Assembly: GCF_000004075.3 (NCBI RefSeq)
Contig: NC_026660.2
Location: 30,011,498 to 30,075,497, forward strand
Direction: 5' to 3'
DNA length: 64,000 nucleotides
From: Cucumis sativus
Taxonomy: Eukaryota > Streptophyta > Magnoliopsida > Cucurbitales > Cucurbitaceae
In this document: piece after piece, positions 42,398 to 53,806 of the stretch
Layout: every line of letters begins with the position of its first letter
Position numbering within the stretch: the stretch's first letter is position 1
Program-made: the position numbers and the translations under genes
Notes under the pieces: model-generated
Databases searched by the model: none
What the model was told of the DNA's origin: nothing
What the model saw: the letters and a program-made list of their open reading frames with translations, nothing else

Positions 42398-45300
42398 TTA
42401 TATGCTTTGGGTGGAGGTTGGAGGTCGCCCACGCCCCATTGTGAACCCCCGAGTTCCATCAGGCATTTTTGGACCAGGGGGTGGCTTCGATAGTTCAATG
42501 TGATGGGTAGAAGTTGTAGTTCCATGACCTACAAAAGATTATCAAGATAAATTTCTCTTAACATGAAATTTAAGATAACGTGATCAAAGCAGTAGGTACC
42601 CATTCCGTTGACACCCTTGTACTTTTGTCTTCTAGTTCGTCCCTGATTTTGACCTCTATGTCCATGCTTGTCTTTGTGTTGATGATCGCCCTCCTAAATT
42701 TGGCAAACTTGATATTGTTATCAATCACATCAAGCATTTTCTTGGAAGGGGAGTTGAGAATAACCAACACATGATGGAAAATCAAGAACAAATTTTAATT
42801 AAAATGTGTGCCCAATAAAATGCGCCCAGAAAAAGAAAGTGCAAGAGCAACATTAACCTCCTCATCAGGCACATCGTCATGATGCTCATTTACAACGTTC
42901 GGAATTTCTTCATTACCATTCTGATCAGTTACTCGCCCAGGTATGTTCTTGTCAGGACCATTCTGGTCAGCTATTCTCCCACTGCTGGTTTTGTCAGGTT
43001 CAGGTCCTCGCCAATGTTGTTTCCTCTGGCCATGTTTACTCTGAAGTTGAAAACTACATTGTGAATACAATCAACTTAAAATATGCAAGTGAAATGAGAT
43101 ACAGTACCATAAGCTTAAGAGGCTTAACCCGCATGCCATTTCTCCAATCTTGTTCATCGTTTAAAGTAGCCACCTAATCAACAATCAGAAAAACGATTAT
43201 TGATATCCAATCAAATATGGTATGATTATTAAATTCAAGAAAATAGAGCACATATCTGATTACTCACAGCTTTCTCAGAAGCCTCCAGAGTCTCATACTC
43301 CACTAGAGCATGCAACTATAGTGACCAAGAAAAAAGGCGGAATGAGTAAACATAGTTTGTTTAATCTTTTAACGTAACTAAATTTACGTCAAGAAATCTG
43401 AGACAAAGCATGGCTGCATGAATGTTTTCAATGGCTAAAGAGATGCCTTTTCCGTTTGAAGAGGCAAGGCAGTAAGAGGTGTTAGCTTCAAATTTAATTA
43501 AAAATACTTTGCAGATTTTAAATTGATATAAAAGTGAGAAGAAAAAAATCAACCCACAATTTTCACTTAAAATAAAATTTCTAAAACGATGTTTTTAACA
43601 TCACTACTATCATGACTAATAGGATTGATTTATACAATAAAACTGTCTGGAATGTCTTTAAAGTCATGGTAGTGAAGTAGTAGTTCAACTTGTCACAACT
43701 CAAACCTCTATGGGGCTGTTTGGGCTCCCAGCTTCAATTGGGTGGACACTACTACATCCCACGAACTGTTTGGGATTCCAATTATAATAGTTGGAAGTTG
43801 GTGTTTCCAACTATTGTAACCCACAATTAATTTCAAATCTCTCTTTGTTACGGTGTATTTTATAAGGACAAGGAAATCGCTATTGTTTTTCTAATCAAAC
43901 CACCATAAAAGGCAGGGTGTAGAGATTTTAAGTCTCAATGCGTTTTCACGAAGACACAAGTTTCAAGGCTAAAAGTTAGAGTCTTGCCTTGAGGCGAGCA
44001 ACCACACTTAAGCCTCAAGAGTTATTAAAAACATTGGATACATCACTCTTAAAACATTGGATACAACATACTGTATTGAACAGTGCACACGTATAATTTT
44101 CTCTCCACCTGCAAATCAAACTGACGTTGTATTAGTCCTACCTCCTCTTAACTTCAGGACCCAACATGCTACTTTCAACAAAATTTCAATCTGGTGAAAG
44201 AATCCCTTCAATTTTTTATAAAAAATTCCTACCTACCTTTTCATAAATGTCAGTCCTGCTACAAAGTCTACATATGATGATTTCGAAAAAAGAAAACAAA
44301 TTGAGACAACACTCTTTCATGGTTAATGTGAGAATATAAAGAAACAAAGGAAGCAAAATATTCACCAACATATACCACAAGCATCAGAATCATTACGAGA
44401 GCTGAAATGGGAAGGACGAGCATCACCACAATGTCCCCTTTAATCAGAAACTGAATTTTTATTCCTATCAGCTGGTTACACTATTTACCTTATTACTGAT
44501 CAGCACATCACCCTTGCTGCTTTTCCCCAACTTGTCTACCACATGTGGGTCACAAATGGTGATACTTCTTATACTAAAAATACAAAAAATAAAAATTAAT
44601 CATGCAGTGAAGTGTGAATGGAGAAATATTTTCATGAAAACATAGTTTTGGAAACAGGAATGGCATACCGTCCAGCCACTCCAAAAATTCGTTTCATATT
44701 CTCCTCTGAATGATCCTCTGGTAGATTTTCTACCAAAATAGTAAATAACTATACTCCACATAGAAATGTAATAAAGTTACCATAAGTTTAAGTTACACAA
44801 CAATTGTTAATTTCATAAGTACACAAGCAAATACCTTAGGATCCCTAGTCTCGGGCAATGAAATAGGATGGAGTCGCTTGACTTTTTTCCCATTAGAACT
44901 CACGACCTGCGGTTGGCAAGAAAATTAAAATGTACTCGTGGCATCATGCAAAAAGAGGCATTGGTTGCCATATTTACAAGGAAGAATGAAGTATCTTACA
45001 AGAACAGAAGATTCCCTCAGTGCAGCAGTGATAAATGAACGATCGTGTGTAAGTTTCCTCATTCTCTTGAAGGAAGCAATAATAGCTATAGGAACTAGAA
45101 AAATAAAGAGAAAATGAATTTCAACTTATTTGTGCATTGATAACAGTATTGGTTACTACAAGATATTACGAAAAATCAGAATCTCCAGACAATTTAGAGT
45201 GAGAGAGAAAAGAACAAAGACAAAAGGAAAATGAGCAAACAATAAATATATGAGTACGAGAAAATGAGCAAACAAATAGGAGAATCTGGTGCCATGCAAA

Positions 45301-46866
45301 AACTATTTACACTTCACATGAGCTAGAATTCCTGTGAAGTGCTTGGTAAGGTTATCATGTAAAATATAACATTTCTACTAAATTCACATTAATGTCCAAG
45401 TTGGGGGGTGGGGGGAATATGAAAAAAAATGAAAGACCACCTCCCGAGCTCTTCCATAGCAACAAGATAAGTCAGGTAATCACATGGTGTTTTAGATGAT
45501 TGAAAACCCAAGAATTCACAAGTCACAACTAGGCCATTCGTTAGGCTTCAATTCTTTTGTAATAATAATCTTAGTTTCAAGTTTGATACTACAATTGATT
45601 GATTAAAAGTTAAAATCTGAAAATAAACCCTTGCTGATTGATTAAAGAACTGAAGTCACAGCAATAGACCTAACAATTAACTCCCTGAAGCATTTCCATA
45701 GAATGAATCTTTTTTTCCAAATTATTACTCTTAGCAACTCCTATGTTTGAAGAAAAAATGCTGCCAAATTAGACTACAAACTAAAAATGTCTACAAAAGC
45801 TATATTGGAATTTTTAAGGCAATCCGTATCAGTCAAATGAGAGCGATCAAAGCTACTCAGTTTCCCTAAGTCATACAGTAGAAAAGGGAATTAGAAGTAC
45901 ATATATCTTCCTTAATTTCAATAGTTTTATGTTTGGCTCGGGAGGAAATTCTTCCAGATAGTAGTTCAAAATTTGACAAAGAAACCAAAGACACCAAATT
46001 CTTTCGTAAGTGTTCAACCCTGTAAAGAAAGTCAATATAACTGGGAGTTTTCATTTCCACTGAGAGATAATAAATCTCCATAAAAGTGAACATTACCCAA
46101 GTAACATACCATAACCCTCCTTGTTCTTTTTGACTAATCCCAACAAGTATTTATCGGAGGGCAAGTTTTCATCGCTGAAGTAGTACTCTACCTGCGAAGA
46201 TATTTAGACCAATCATGAGACGACGATGGCATACTGAAACACTCAACAATATTATAAAAAAAAACTGAATGAATTGAAATCCAATCGTCAAAATCTAAAT
46301 GCTCTCTTCAGGCCTTACATCAAAAGACTACACTAATAATGACGTAACAAAGCATCAAATATACGATATCGCGGCCGTGAAATGATCAATTGATCCCATA
46401 ACTTCCTTTGCAGTTGACGGTCTAACCATAAGCTTCCCAACGTTCTAATATTTGCACTAAGCGATGCAAGTATACATACAAAAAGTCACAACTAGCAATT
46501 CAAATACATGTGCAAGACAGAAAAAAAAGATTTATATACTGATTCACAAATCCAAAAATGGCATACCAGGCAAAACCTAAAGGCAAAGAAATTTGAGGTT
46601 CAATTGGATGGACGGTGGAGAGGCGGTAGAGTTACCTGCTTAACAATCCTTTGTTTCAGATCCTCAGGGAGAACAGCAGCTCTCACCGCGGGTTCGTGTC
46701 CCTGATCGTGACTCTCCCTGGATCCCTGGTCGTGATCGTCTTCGGATATCAATGGTTGAATATCCGGCACATCGAGACTGGGTGATCCGACGGGATCTTG
46801 AGGTGGGGGCGACGAGAGGATAGAGTCGGCGACGGAGGACGTAGTCGGAGGCTCATCGCCGGACAT
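42398..46866 (-). CDS. LARP6A: La-related protein 6A-like (LARP6), 388 residues
   Basis: Eleven exons on the minus strand: 46866-46636, 46191-46110, 45094-45000, 44906-44835, 44748-44669, 44573-44489, 43315-43268, 43173-43108, 43040-42858, 42693-42600 and 42528-42398; phases agree and give 388 residues. LARP6 proteins bind RNA through a La module. The La motif (about residues 70-140) reads LKQRIVKQVEYYFSDENL, then SDKYLLGLVKKN, IAIIASFKRMRKLT, SFITAALRESS. The RRM follows: LFTILVENLPEDHSEENMKR, SITICDPHVVDKLGK, LHALVEYETLEASEKAVATL. The linker is Gly/Asp/His-rich. The C-terminus ends in PDGTRGFTMGRGR, the LARP6 SUZ-C-like motif. I see no PAM2 motif in the acidic N-terminus, which favours the LARP6A group over 6B/6C. 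Confidence 0.93.
43712..43830. repeat. Possible MITE remnant in LARP6 intron 6
   Basis: GGGGCTGTTTGGG (43712) followed by a second CTGTTTGGGATTCC and a small hairpin (AATAGTTGGAA at 43786-43796 against TTCCAACTATT at 43805-43815) resemble the terminal words of plant hAT or PIF-type MITEs. I do not find a matching opposite terminus. Confidence 0.3.
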
Positions 46867-47937
46867 GGTGAGGTGAGGAGGAGAAAAGCGTTAGGCGGTA
46901 AGAACCTAAAGTACCTTCACGCCCTCCGTTTCTCCTAACTTCGATGAGTTATTCCGCGGAGCATTTTATATGAATAGGCGACGGCACCCTCCATGGTTGA
47001 GGGTAATTTGGAGAATTCACTTATTTGTTAAGGGCTTTTGAATTTCATGTTTTGCCCGCAATTTCTAGGAGTCGATCGCGGCCACCGCTGTATTGTATTG
47101 TCTTATGACCTTAACCGGGTCGGGTTTATTCCACTTTCTCTGCTGTGAAATCGAATTGGATTTAGGGACATTTTCAATCTAATCCATGCTTTTTTTTGTT
47201 ATTTTGGGTGAATACCCTGAATTTAGTTACTAACTCAATCTAACCCACGGTTGAGTTAGGTTGTATATATAATTTTTTTTAAAAAAAAAAAAATTCGTTT
47301 TCTAGTTTTTAATGGTTATAAAAGTTTGAAATTGTTACATATAAATTTCAAACATACATAATTTAAACTCAAGCTTATTACAATTAACATGTTAATAAAA
47401 CATCGTCATGCCTACACGAATTTGTATTGCAGTTTGATAAAAGGTGGTATTAGTTGAATTGAAGATATGAAATTCTGTTATCTACTTTTAAGATCTGCAA
47501 TCCAATAAATGTTATCTTAGGAGTGAGGAGATTAAGTGTCATACATGATTTGAAGTTCACAAAACTTGATGACATGATTGTACATAATCTTTATGAAATA
47601 GTGAGTTAAATTTTAACATAATTATATTTAATGTCTTTGTTAATAACAGGATCAAGTAATCAAAGAAACTGTCTAAATCTTATACAGTTTCAAAGGAGAG
47701 TGGGTTTGAAAGTGAAATGAGGGTGGGTGATCAAAAGTATTTAAATTGCTTTAAAATATTGTGATTCACCAACGCTAACATAACTTACCAAAATTAAATT
47801 TTAAAAGCAAAACACCCAATGCAAAGTGCAAACTAAAGCTTGCTTTTGGTGGGGGTAGAGGGACTGCTTCATTCTTTCTTACTTCTTCCCGTTCCACAAC
47901 TCCAAGCCCATACACAAGGGTAAAACCGACCAATTCC
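46867..47937. other. LARP6 promoter and spacer to the DUF642 gene
   Basis: Bases 46867-47100 are GC-richer and are the LARP6 leader and promoter (site II-like words near 47010 are weak). A telo-like or other strong motif is not evident. The remainder is AT-rich, with an A/T homopolymer run at 47271-47292, and ends in the probable 3' UTR of the DUF642 gene. Confidence 0.6.
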
Positions 47938-50928
47938 CTAAACCAAGGCCCAGATAAGTAACCAAAGCCCAAGCCCAACACCGAAAGCCCAAAATCCAGG
48001 CCCATTTCTACAAGAGGAAGAAAACCAAACTCTAACATCATCCACGACTGGGCCACACAGAGAACTCATATCGTCAGTCCTTGTATTGTAATAAACACTG
48101 TAGAAAGCAATCCTCGTCCTATCGGCCTTCGCCGTGAAATTCAGATTCACACTTTGGAACGAGGAGTTGGAATCGGGGCCGGTGTAGTGGAAGTTCTGAG
48201 CTTGATCTCCGGCGAACGCCATTACGGCAAGTGGCTGCTTGCATTTATCTCCGGCTTGGCCTAAAGAGAATGTCATGGTGTACGGCTTTTCAGGCGTTGT
48301 TTCAACCATTTGAGAGATGATGCCTTCCTTCCCTGAAAGCAATTCGATGGCTCGTTTTCCTTGTGGGACATTAAAATGGTACGAATCAATGTATCGGACC
48401 GCCCGGTTTGATTCCACGATCCAACCCGGTAACGACGACGTTTCTTCGTCCAAATTCGTTGGGATCAACACGCCAAGCGAACCGTTTCTGAACATCCATG
48501 GACCGGATTCGAAATCTCCATTGTTCACCGCATTGTCTTTAGGTCTATCAGGAATAAAAATTTTCTTGATAGCAATGTCGTCAATGATGGGGCCACAGGT
48601 GGGGTCGTCTTCCATGCCGGGGTTACGGAAGACTAAACGCACCGTTTCCTCCTCGGGTTCGAAGGCGTAAGTGTAAGGGTCCCAGCCTTGGACGCTGTAC
48701 AAGGTTTGAAGGTCTATGGTTTGTGATGAAGGTGGCACCGACACGTTGAGGGACTCGAGCTGGGCGCAGGTGCGAGCGGCGCTGAAGGTGACTGAGTAAA
48801 GCGCCCCTTTCTCCACCTTAAGTTCTTGGCTTATTTCGGCGTCGTTCCCTAATCTCACTGCGTGTCTACCTTCAGGTACAATGAGGATCATCCCACCCTG
48901 TTTTTGGCCAGACTCTACCAGCTCAACAGTGCCGTTTGATGTCCAGCTTGGAATTGCGGTGGGTCCTTCTATTGCTCCGTCGTTTGGGAACCCGCCACTT
49001 GGGATTGTTTCGAAATCACCGTTCGCCACCAATCCTGAACACACAACCAAGTTTCCATTTTGAATCCACTATATACTAAAATTTAAAATGTGTCTGATAA
49101 GTTATTAAAACCATTTCAATCCAAATCAGTCCAATAGAACTTAAACTTTACAGATGTTGAGTAAGTGTATACAATGTATAATCAAAATACATAAATTCAA
49201 AATTTAAAAACCTATAAAACACTTTGAAAAAAGATATAGTGAAGGTGTTGTGTAAAAACCATATAGTTTTGAAAAAGATACTATAGTTAGATAAAAGGAG
49301 GGTGTGGAGAAGGGAAAGTGACTAAAGTAAAAGATAAAAGAATAAGTAAGGGAGCCCATAAGAAATGAATTGAAGAGAAGAGAGTAAAAGAAAAGAGAAG
49401 GAGTGAGTGGGCGCCCACGTACGGCATTGAAGAAGCCCCAACTTTACTAACTTTAACTTACCCACTTGAATACGACAACGAGTGAAGGGTCGTATAGGGG
49501 CAGTATTAACGCGTGGGACCAAACCCTTCCTTCCATTCCAGCTCATTTCCACATCAAATGAAATAATAATAACAACAACAAAAAAGGTCTCTCCCACCGC
49601 CGGGAAATCGGGATAAAGAGAGAGTGTGAAATGACGAAAATCACTCGGGATCAAGTCTCTTTTTAAGGAAAGGATGGAGCCCTTTTCTGTCAGATTAATA
49701 ATAAAGGAGACAAAATCCCTTAGCGGGAAAACACAAGCAATGTCTATTATGGTCATTTTATCTTCATAAAAAGAAGCAAAAGGATTAAAAAACAAACCCC
49801 GTAGGCCCATAGGTAGCAGCACCCAAAGTGTTTTATTTATCACTAGATGAGCATAATTACCCAACTTGATACTACTCTAATAAATTCCCTTTCAAAAAAC
49901 ACCTAAATCAATTATATTAAAGGCAAAGGGCCCAGAAGTAAAGGACTCTCTATAAATTCTATAAAAGAAAAAATTAAAAAAGAAAGGGAAATTGGTGTAT
50001 GATGTAATAAGGTATAACAAAGGTCAAAAGAAAGGTATAGAATGAGCTTTATATTGAAATTGTTCAACATTAAATTTCAAATTCATATGGCCTACAAAAA
50101 CACACAATTAAGGTCCCATTTAGTAAAATAACTTATAAATGTGTTGCAATTTGTACACCAACGTAAGTTAAGTTGGAGCTCAATTTCTAGAATGAAAAAT
50201 GTAATAGAATTTGCACTTACACTTTTCACACGATTTTTTATTTTAAAGAAAAGGGATTAGGAAGTGGGTGCGCGATTTCATGAAGGACTGATATCTCTGT
50301 GGAAAAGTGGTGGGAGGCAGAGAGATTCTTTAAAGAAGTCAGATCGGGACGGCGAGTAATCCCTTTCACAAATATAGTAACCACCGGCATGGCAGCCGTC
50401 TACGGCGGCGATTTTACGGCAATGACTGTTGTTCATAAGCCATTAATGCGTTTTCTATTTTAGCTAAATAGTTCGTGGGATTCATAAACAATTTGTCCAA
50501 AACTAAAAAAGTAGCCACTACCAAACAGAACAATCCACCCCATAGATACGAGGCTTTAAATGCTCAAAACACTGTTAACAACCAATTCCTCTAAAAATAA
50601 AAATAAAAAATCGATTCCCTTACGAGCTTTCCAATTCAAAGGAAGCCCTAATTAAGGAGAAATTTCAGGAAACAGAACCACCAAAAACTTTTATGGAGAA
50701 ACACGATTAAAACAAGAAACGAAGATCAAATTCAACGGGGGAAAAAACAATTGAAAGCGGTATTGATGAGATCTTAGGTGCAGGGTAGTGGAAAGAGTAA
50801 GAACAGAATGAAGAGAAAGTAAAAACAGAGAGAAACATACCATCATCAGCTAGGATTTGCGAAGCGAAATGAGCAAAAACAAGAAGAATAAGAGATAAGC
50901 ATTTTCGAAATATAGGCGTATGGGCCAT
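47938..50928 (-). CDS. DUF642 cell-wall protein with GPI-type tail, 394 residues
   Basis: Two exons on the minus strand, 50928-50841 and 49034-47938, joined at the usual place (ADD-GLVANGDFE), giving 394 residues. DUF642 proteins are seed-plant cell-wall proteins that bind cell-wall polymers and affect pectin methylesterase activity. Exon 1 encodes a signal peptide (ILLVFAHFASQILA) with the mature end at about DDGL. Two galactose-binding-like halves follow, each starting NGDFE (about residues 33 and 205) and holding a CGP(I/V)(I/V)DD motif. Sequons NGT, NVS, NGS, NSS and NFT suggest N-glycosylation. After VRVWFSSSCRNGPG the chain ends in a hydrophobic 18-residue tail with no charged residue, as expected for GPI attachment; only a minority of DUF642 proteins have this (Arabidopsis At2g34510 and At1g29980). 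The 1806-base intron has a 180-codon frame that I reject. Confidence 0.93.
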
Positions 50929-51012
50929 TGTTTTTTCGCCCAAATCTGAGTGTCTGCCTTGAAGAAGAAGAACAGTGATTTTGCTCTGAGCTCTCTCTCG
51001 CGGATGTTTTGT

Positions 51013-51050
<38 letters not shown>

Positions 51051-53806
51051 TGCTTCTCTTACCAAAAGATTCCACTTATAGTGTCCAACAAATGACATTG
51101 AATTTCTTTTTTACTATTATTATTATTCATAAAATATAATATTTATTTATTAAGCTATATTAAAAAATAATAACCACAACCCTTCCAACTTTACCTTTTA
51201 TCTTTGAGGGAAAAATAATTCTTCTTTAAATATTTGTTATATTTGAAGAAATTTGAAATTGTTGAGGTTTGGGAGAAGGTGAAAAAGAGAAGGGGAGAGT
51301 GGGAAAGGGTTTAGGGGGTGTGTGAGTGTTGTGTTCCCATTAGAGTAGACGTTTATTTGCAATGAACCTCTTTTTTCCAACCCCTTTTTTTAAAGTCATC
51401 ATCTCTTGTTTGCGTGTTTTGAGAAACGGACCGTGGTTTTATCTCTTCTCTGACTGGGTCCCATCCCCATCCTCCTCCCCCACCACCGCCGAGTCACTTC
51501 GTGGGTCCGTCAGATGGTCTCTCCACTTCTGGACACACCGTTTTTCTTTTTTTTTTTTCTCACACCTTCTAATCAACTTTGTTTCGTAATCATCCACGAA
51601 TCAAATTTTAAACTATCTTTAATTTTTAATTGTATTGATCTCAATTTTGTTATGGGCATAGTTTCTGTAGGCTGGTTCATGTTTTGTTTGCATTCTTTTA
51701 CTTTCTTTTCTATTCTGAATATATATCTGTTATTTTAAAAATATTTTAAAAATATTTATCAATTATCAATAAAATAAATTAGTGATCAAAAGATGAATGA
51801 TTGAATTTTTAATAGAATATATACTTTCACCATTTTTTTTTCTGAACACATTCTTTCTTCGCTGACTTCTTTCTATGCATTAAAGAAACTAAAGGGATAT
51901 CTTTTGCACACTTTTTATGTAGAAGCAGTGAGAAAATAAGAGACTTCCTTCTTTATCTTTAACCCACTTTGTCCCACTGACTAACCTATCACATGCCAAC
52001 CTTTTTTTCTCCCATAGGAAAAGTACCCTTTTTATCAGTAAAATTTAAAGAAGGGGGTAATTTAGTTCTTCCTGTTTCAAATTACTCATTTTAGTATTTA
52101 AACTATTAAAGATATGTTAAAAATTCTCTTACAAATATGTTCGTGTTTAATTTGAATAGAAATATTACAAGATGGTTTATGTGGCAGGACGAGTTAAAAA
52201 TTAACATCACCAAAGTCCTTTTGTGATTGTTAAAATTAACATTGAAAGTACTTTTTTTTTTGTGTGGAAATAACTCAAAAATAATTAAAATCACATTTAT
52301 GACTTTAGAAATAATTCATAAAATATTAAAATGGTATAAAAATGTGTTGAAATTATAAAATTAGACATGTGGTTGAGTTTTGAGGATTAAATGATTTTAA
52401 TAATTTTAAAATCATTAACGACTTAGAAGCATATAATATACACTTAGTCCTTTTTCAGCAAATTAATTGAAAGATGGATTTAGTTGGAGGATTAACCCAT
52501 AACCAACCCCACAATTATTGTCTCACATTTTGTTTGTAGTTGAATAACATCCACCTCGCTCTCATATTGATTATTTTAAAAGGCAAAGTATATGGGCAAA
52601 GTATATGCCTATCTTTTTCTAGTAATTTGGCAATTCTAACGTCAACTTTTAAAGAACCCATAATCATGACTTATACAAATTTGGAACCAAAACATTAATT
52701 CAATCGTAGCTAAACTTCTTTTTCCACTTAAACCATCACTCCCACTATGTACACACACTACTACTAGCATGATGAAAAACCTCAATTGAAATTCTGAATA
52801 TGCAGGTGTAATGATAACAATTCATTCCCTTTTAATATGGAAGGTTAATTCTTTTTTTAAATGAAAAGTAAAAGTGATTGAAGTCAATGAAAACAACACT
52901 TTAGAGACTCCAACATACAATATTAAATCTCCAATTGATCCAAAAGTTTAAATTTGTAGGTAAATATACATTTCAATTGCTAGTAATTTTTTAACTCAAT
53001 CGAAGATAGTTAACCGAGGTTTTTCTCATCTTATAGTGAAGAAAGATTTCTGATATTACAACTAAAAAACTTAAAAGACTAAATTAAAATAACAAAACAT
53101 GCACTCACACAATCGATGAATAGAATTGAAACGGTTGAATGTGAATAAATGGAAACAACTAGCCGCTACTGTAGTTCAAGTTCATACTCATATTCAACTT
53201 AGTATTTCAAATTTCAAATTTTTTTTTTAAAAATTGTTTGAGAAAACACGAAAAATGGTTACATTGTGCACAAATTTTAATGATCATGATCAAAATTATT
53301 TGTTTAAGCTAGACTAAGATGTAGAGACTAGAAAAACAAAAAACCTATATTTGAAAAAAAGAAAATAATTCAACGAAAGGTTAAATTATCGAGATATCAG
53401 TAATGCACCTCATGTGAATTGGCAAGTGAAACCTTCTATTCCATTTGATTTTACCATGACAGGCTTCCGTGAGCTAATGTGGTACGATTAGTTGCCAACC
53501 TAATTTAGATAGAAGATTAAAAGAAATATCAATGGCTCACAGTATTAAACATATTAATTATGATTTTACTGAAATGATTGATTAAAAGAAGCAATATTCA
53601 CATTTTGTAAAAGTGGTCCTTTTATACTTTAAAAAATTTATGTTTATTAGCACAATTTCATACACAATGAAAACTCTTTAATACAAATTTATGGTTATCC
53701 TAAGAAATTTGGTGAATATGGCAAAATTTTGATCAAACAAAATAGCAATTGAAAATATTCAAAAGAATACAGGAAATTTACCTTTCAACCGAACACAATT
53801 TTGGTA
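50929..53806. other. DUF642 leader and promoter, then AT-rich spacer
   Basis: Holds the leader with six AGAGTG units (51013-51048), a minus-strand TATAAG at 51075-51080 and then AT-rich DNA. No gene is supported. Short frames at 51362-51738 are C/T-rich and low-complexity. Confidence 0.6.
51013..51052. repeat. AGAGTG hexamer microsatellite in the DUF642 5' leader
   Basis: Six tandem AGAGTG units plus a partial unit, 85-125 bases upstream of the DUF642 ATG and about 25-65 bases downstream of a TATAAG word, so the cap site probably lies inside or beside the repeat. Confidence 0.85.

Noticed and set aside
42337-42525. 62-codon minus frame overlapping LARP6 exon 11
   Set aside because: It is the wrong frame of that exon; the LARP6 frame gives the conserved PDGTRGFTMGRG ending.
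49322-49864. 180-codon minus-strand frame inside the DUF642 intron
   Set aside because: It opens with a non-ATG codon, is rich in Phe/Leu/Ser from AT-rich DNA, matches no family I know and lies wholly inside an intron of the same strand.
50929-51075. N-terminal extension of DUF642 through the hexamer repeat (Ser-His run)
   Set aside because: The frame is open but has no upstream ATG; the ATG at 50928 gives a proper signal peptide.
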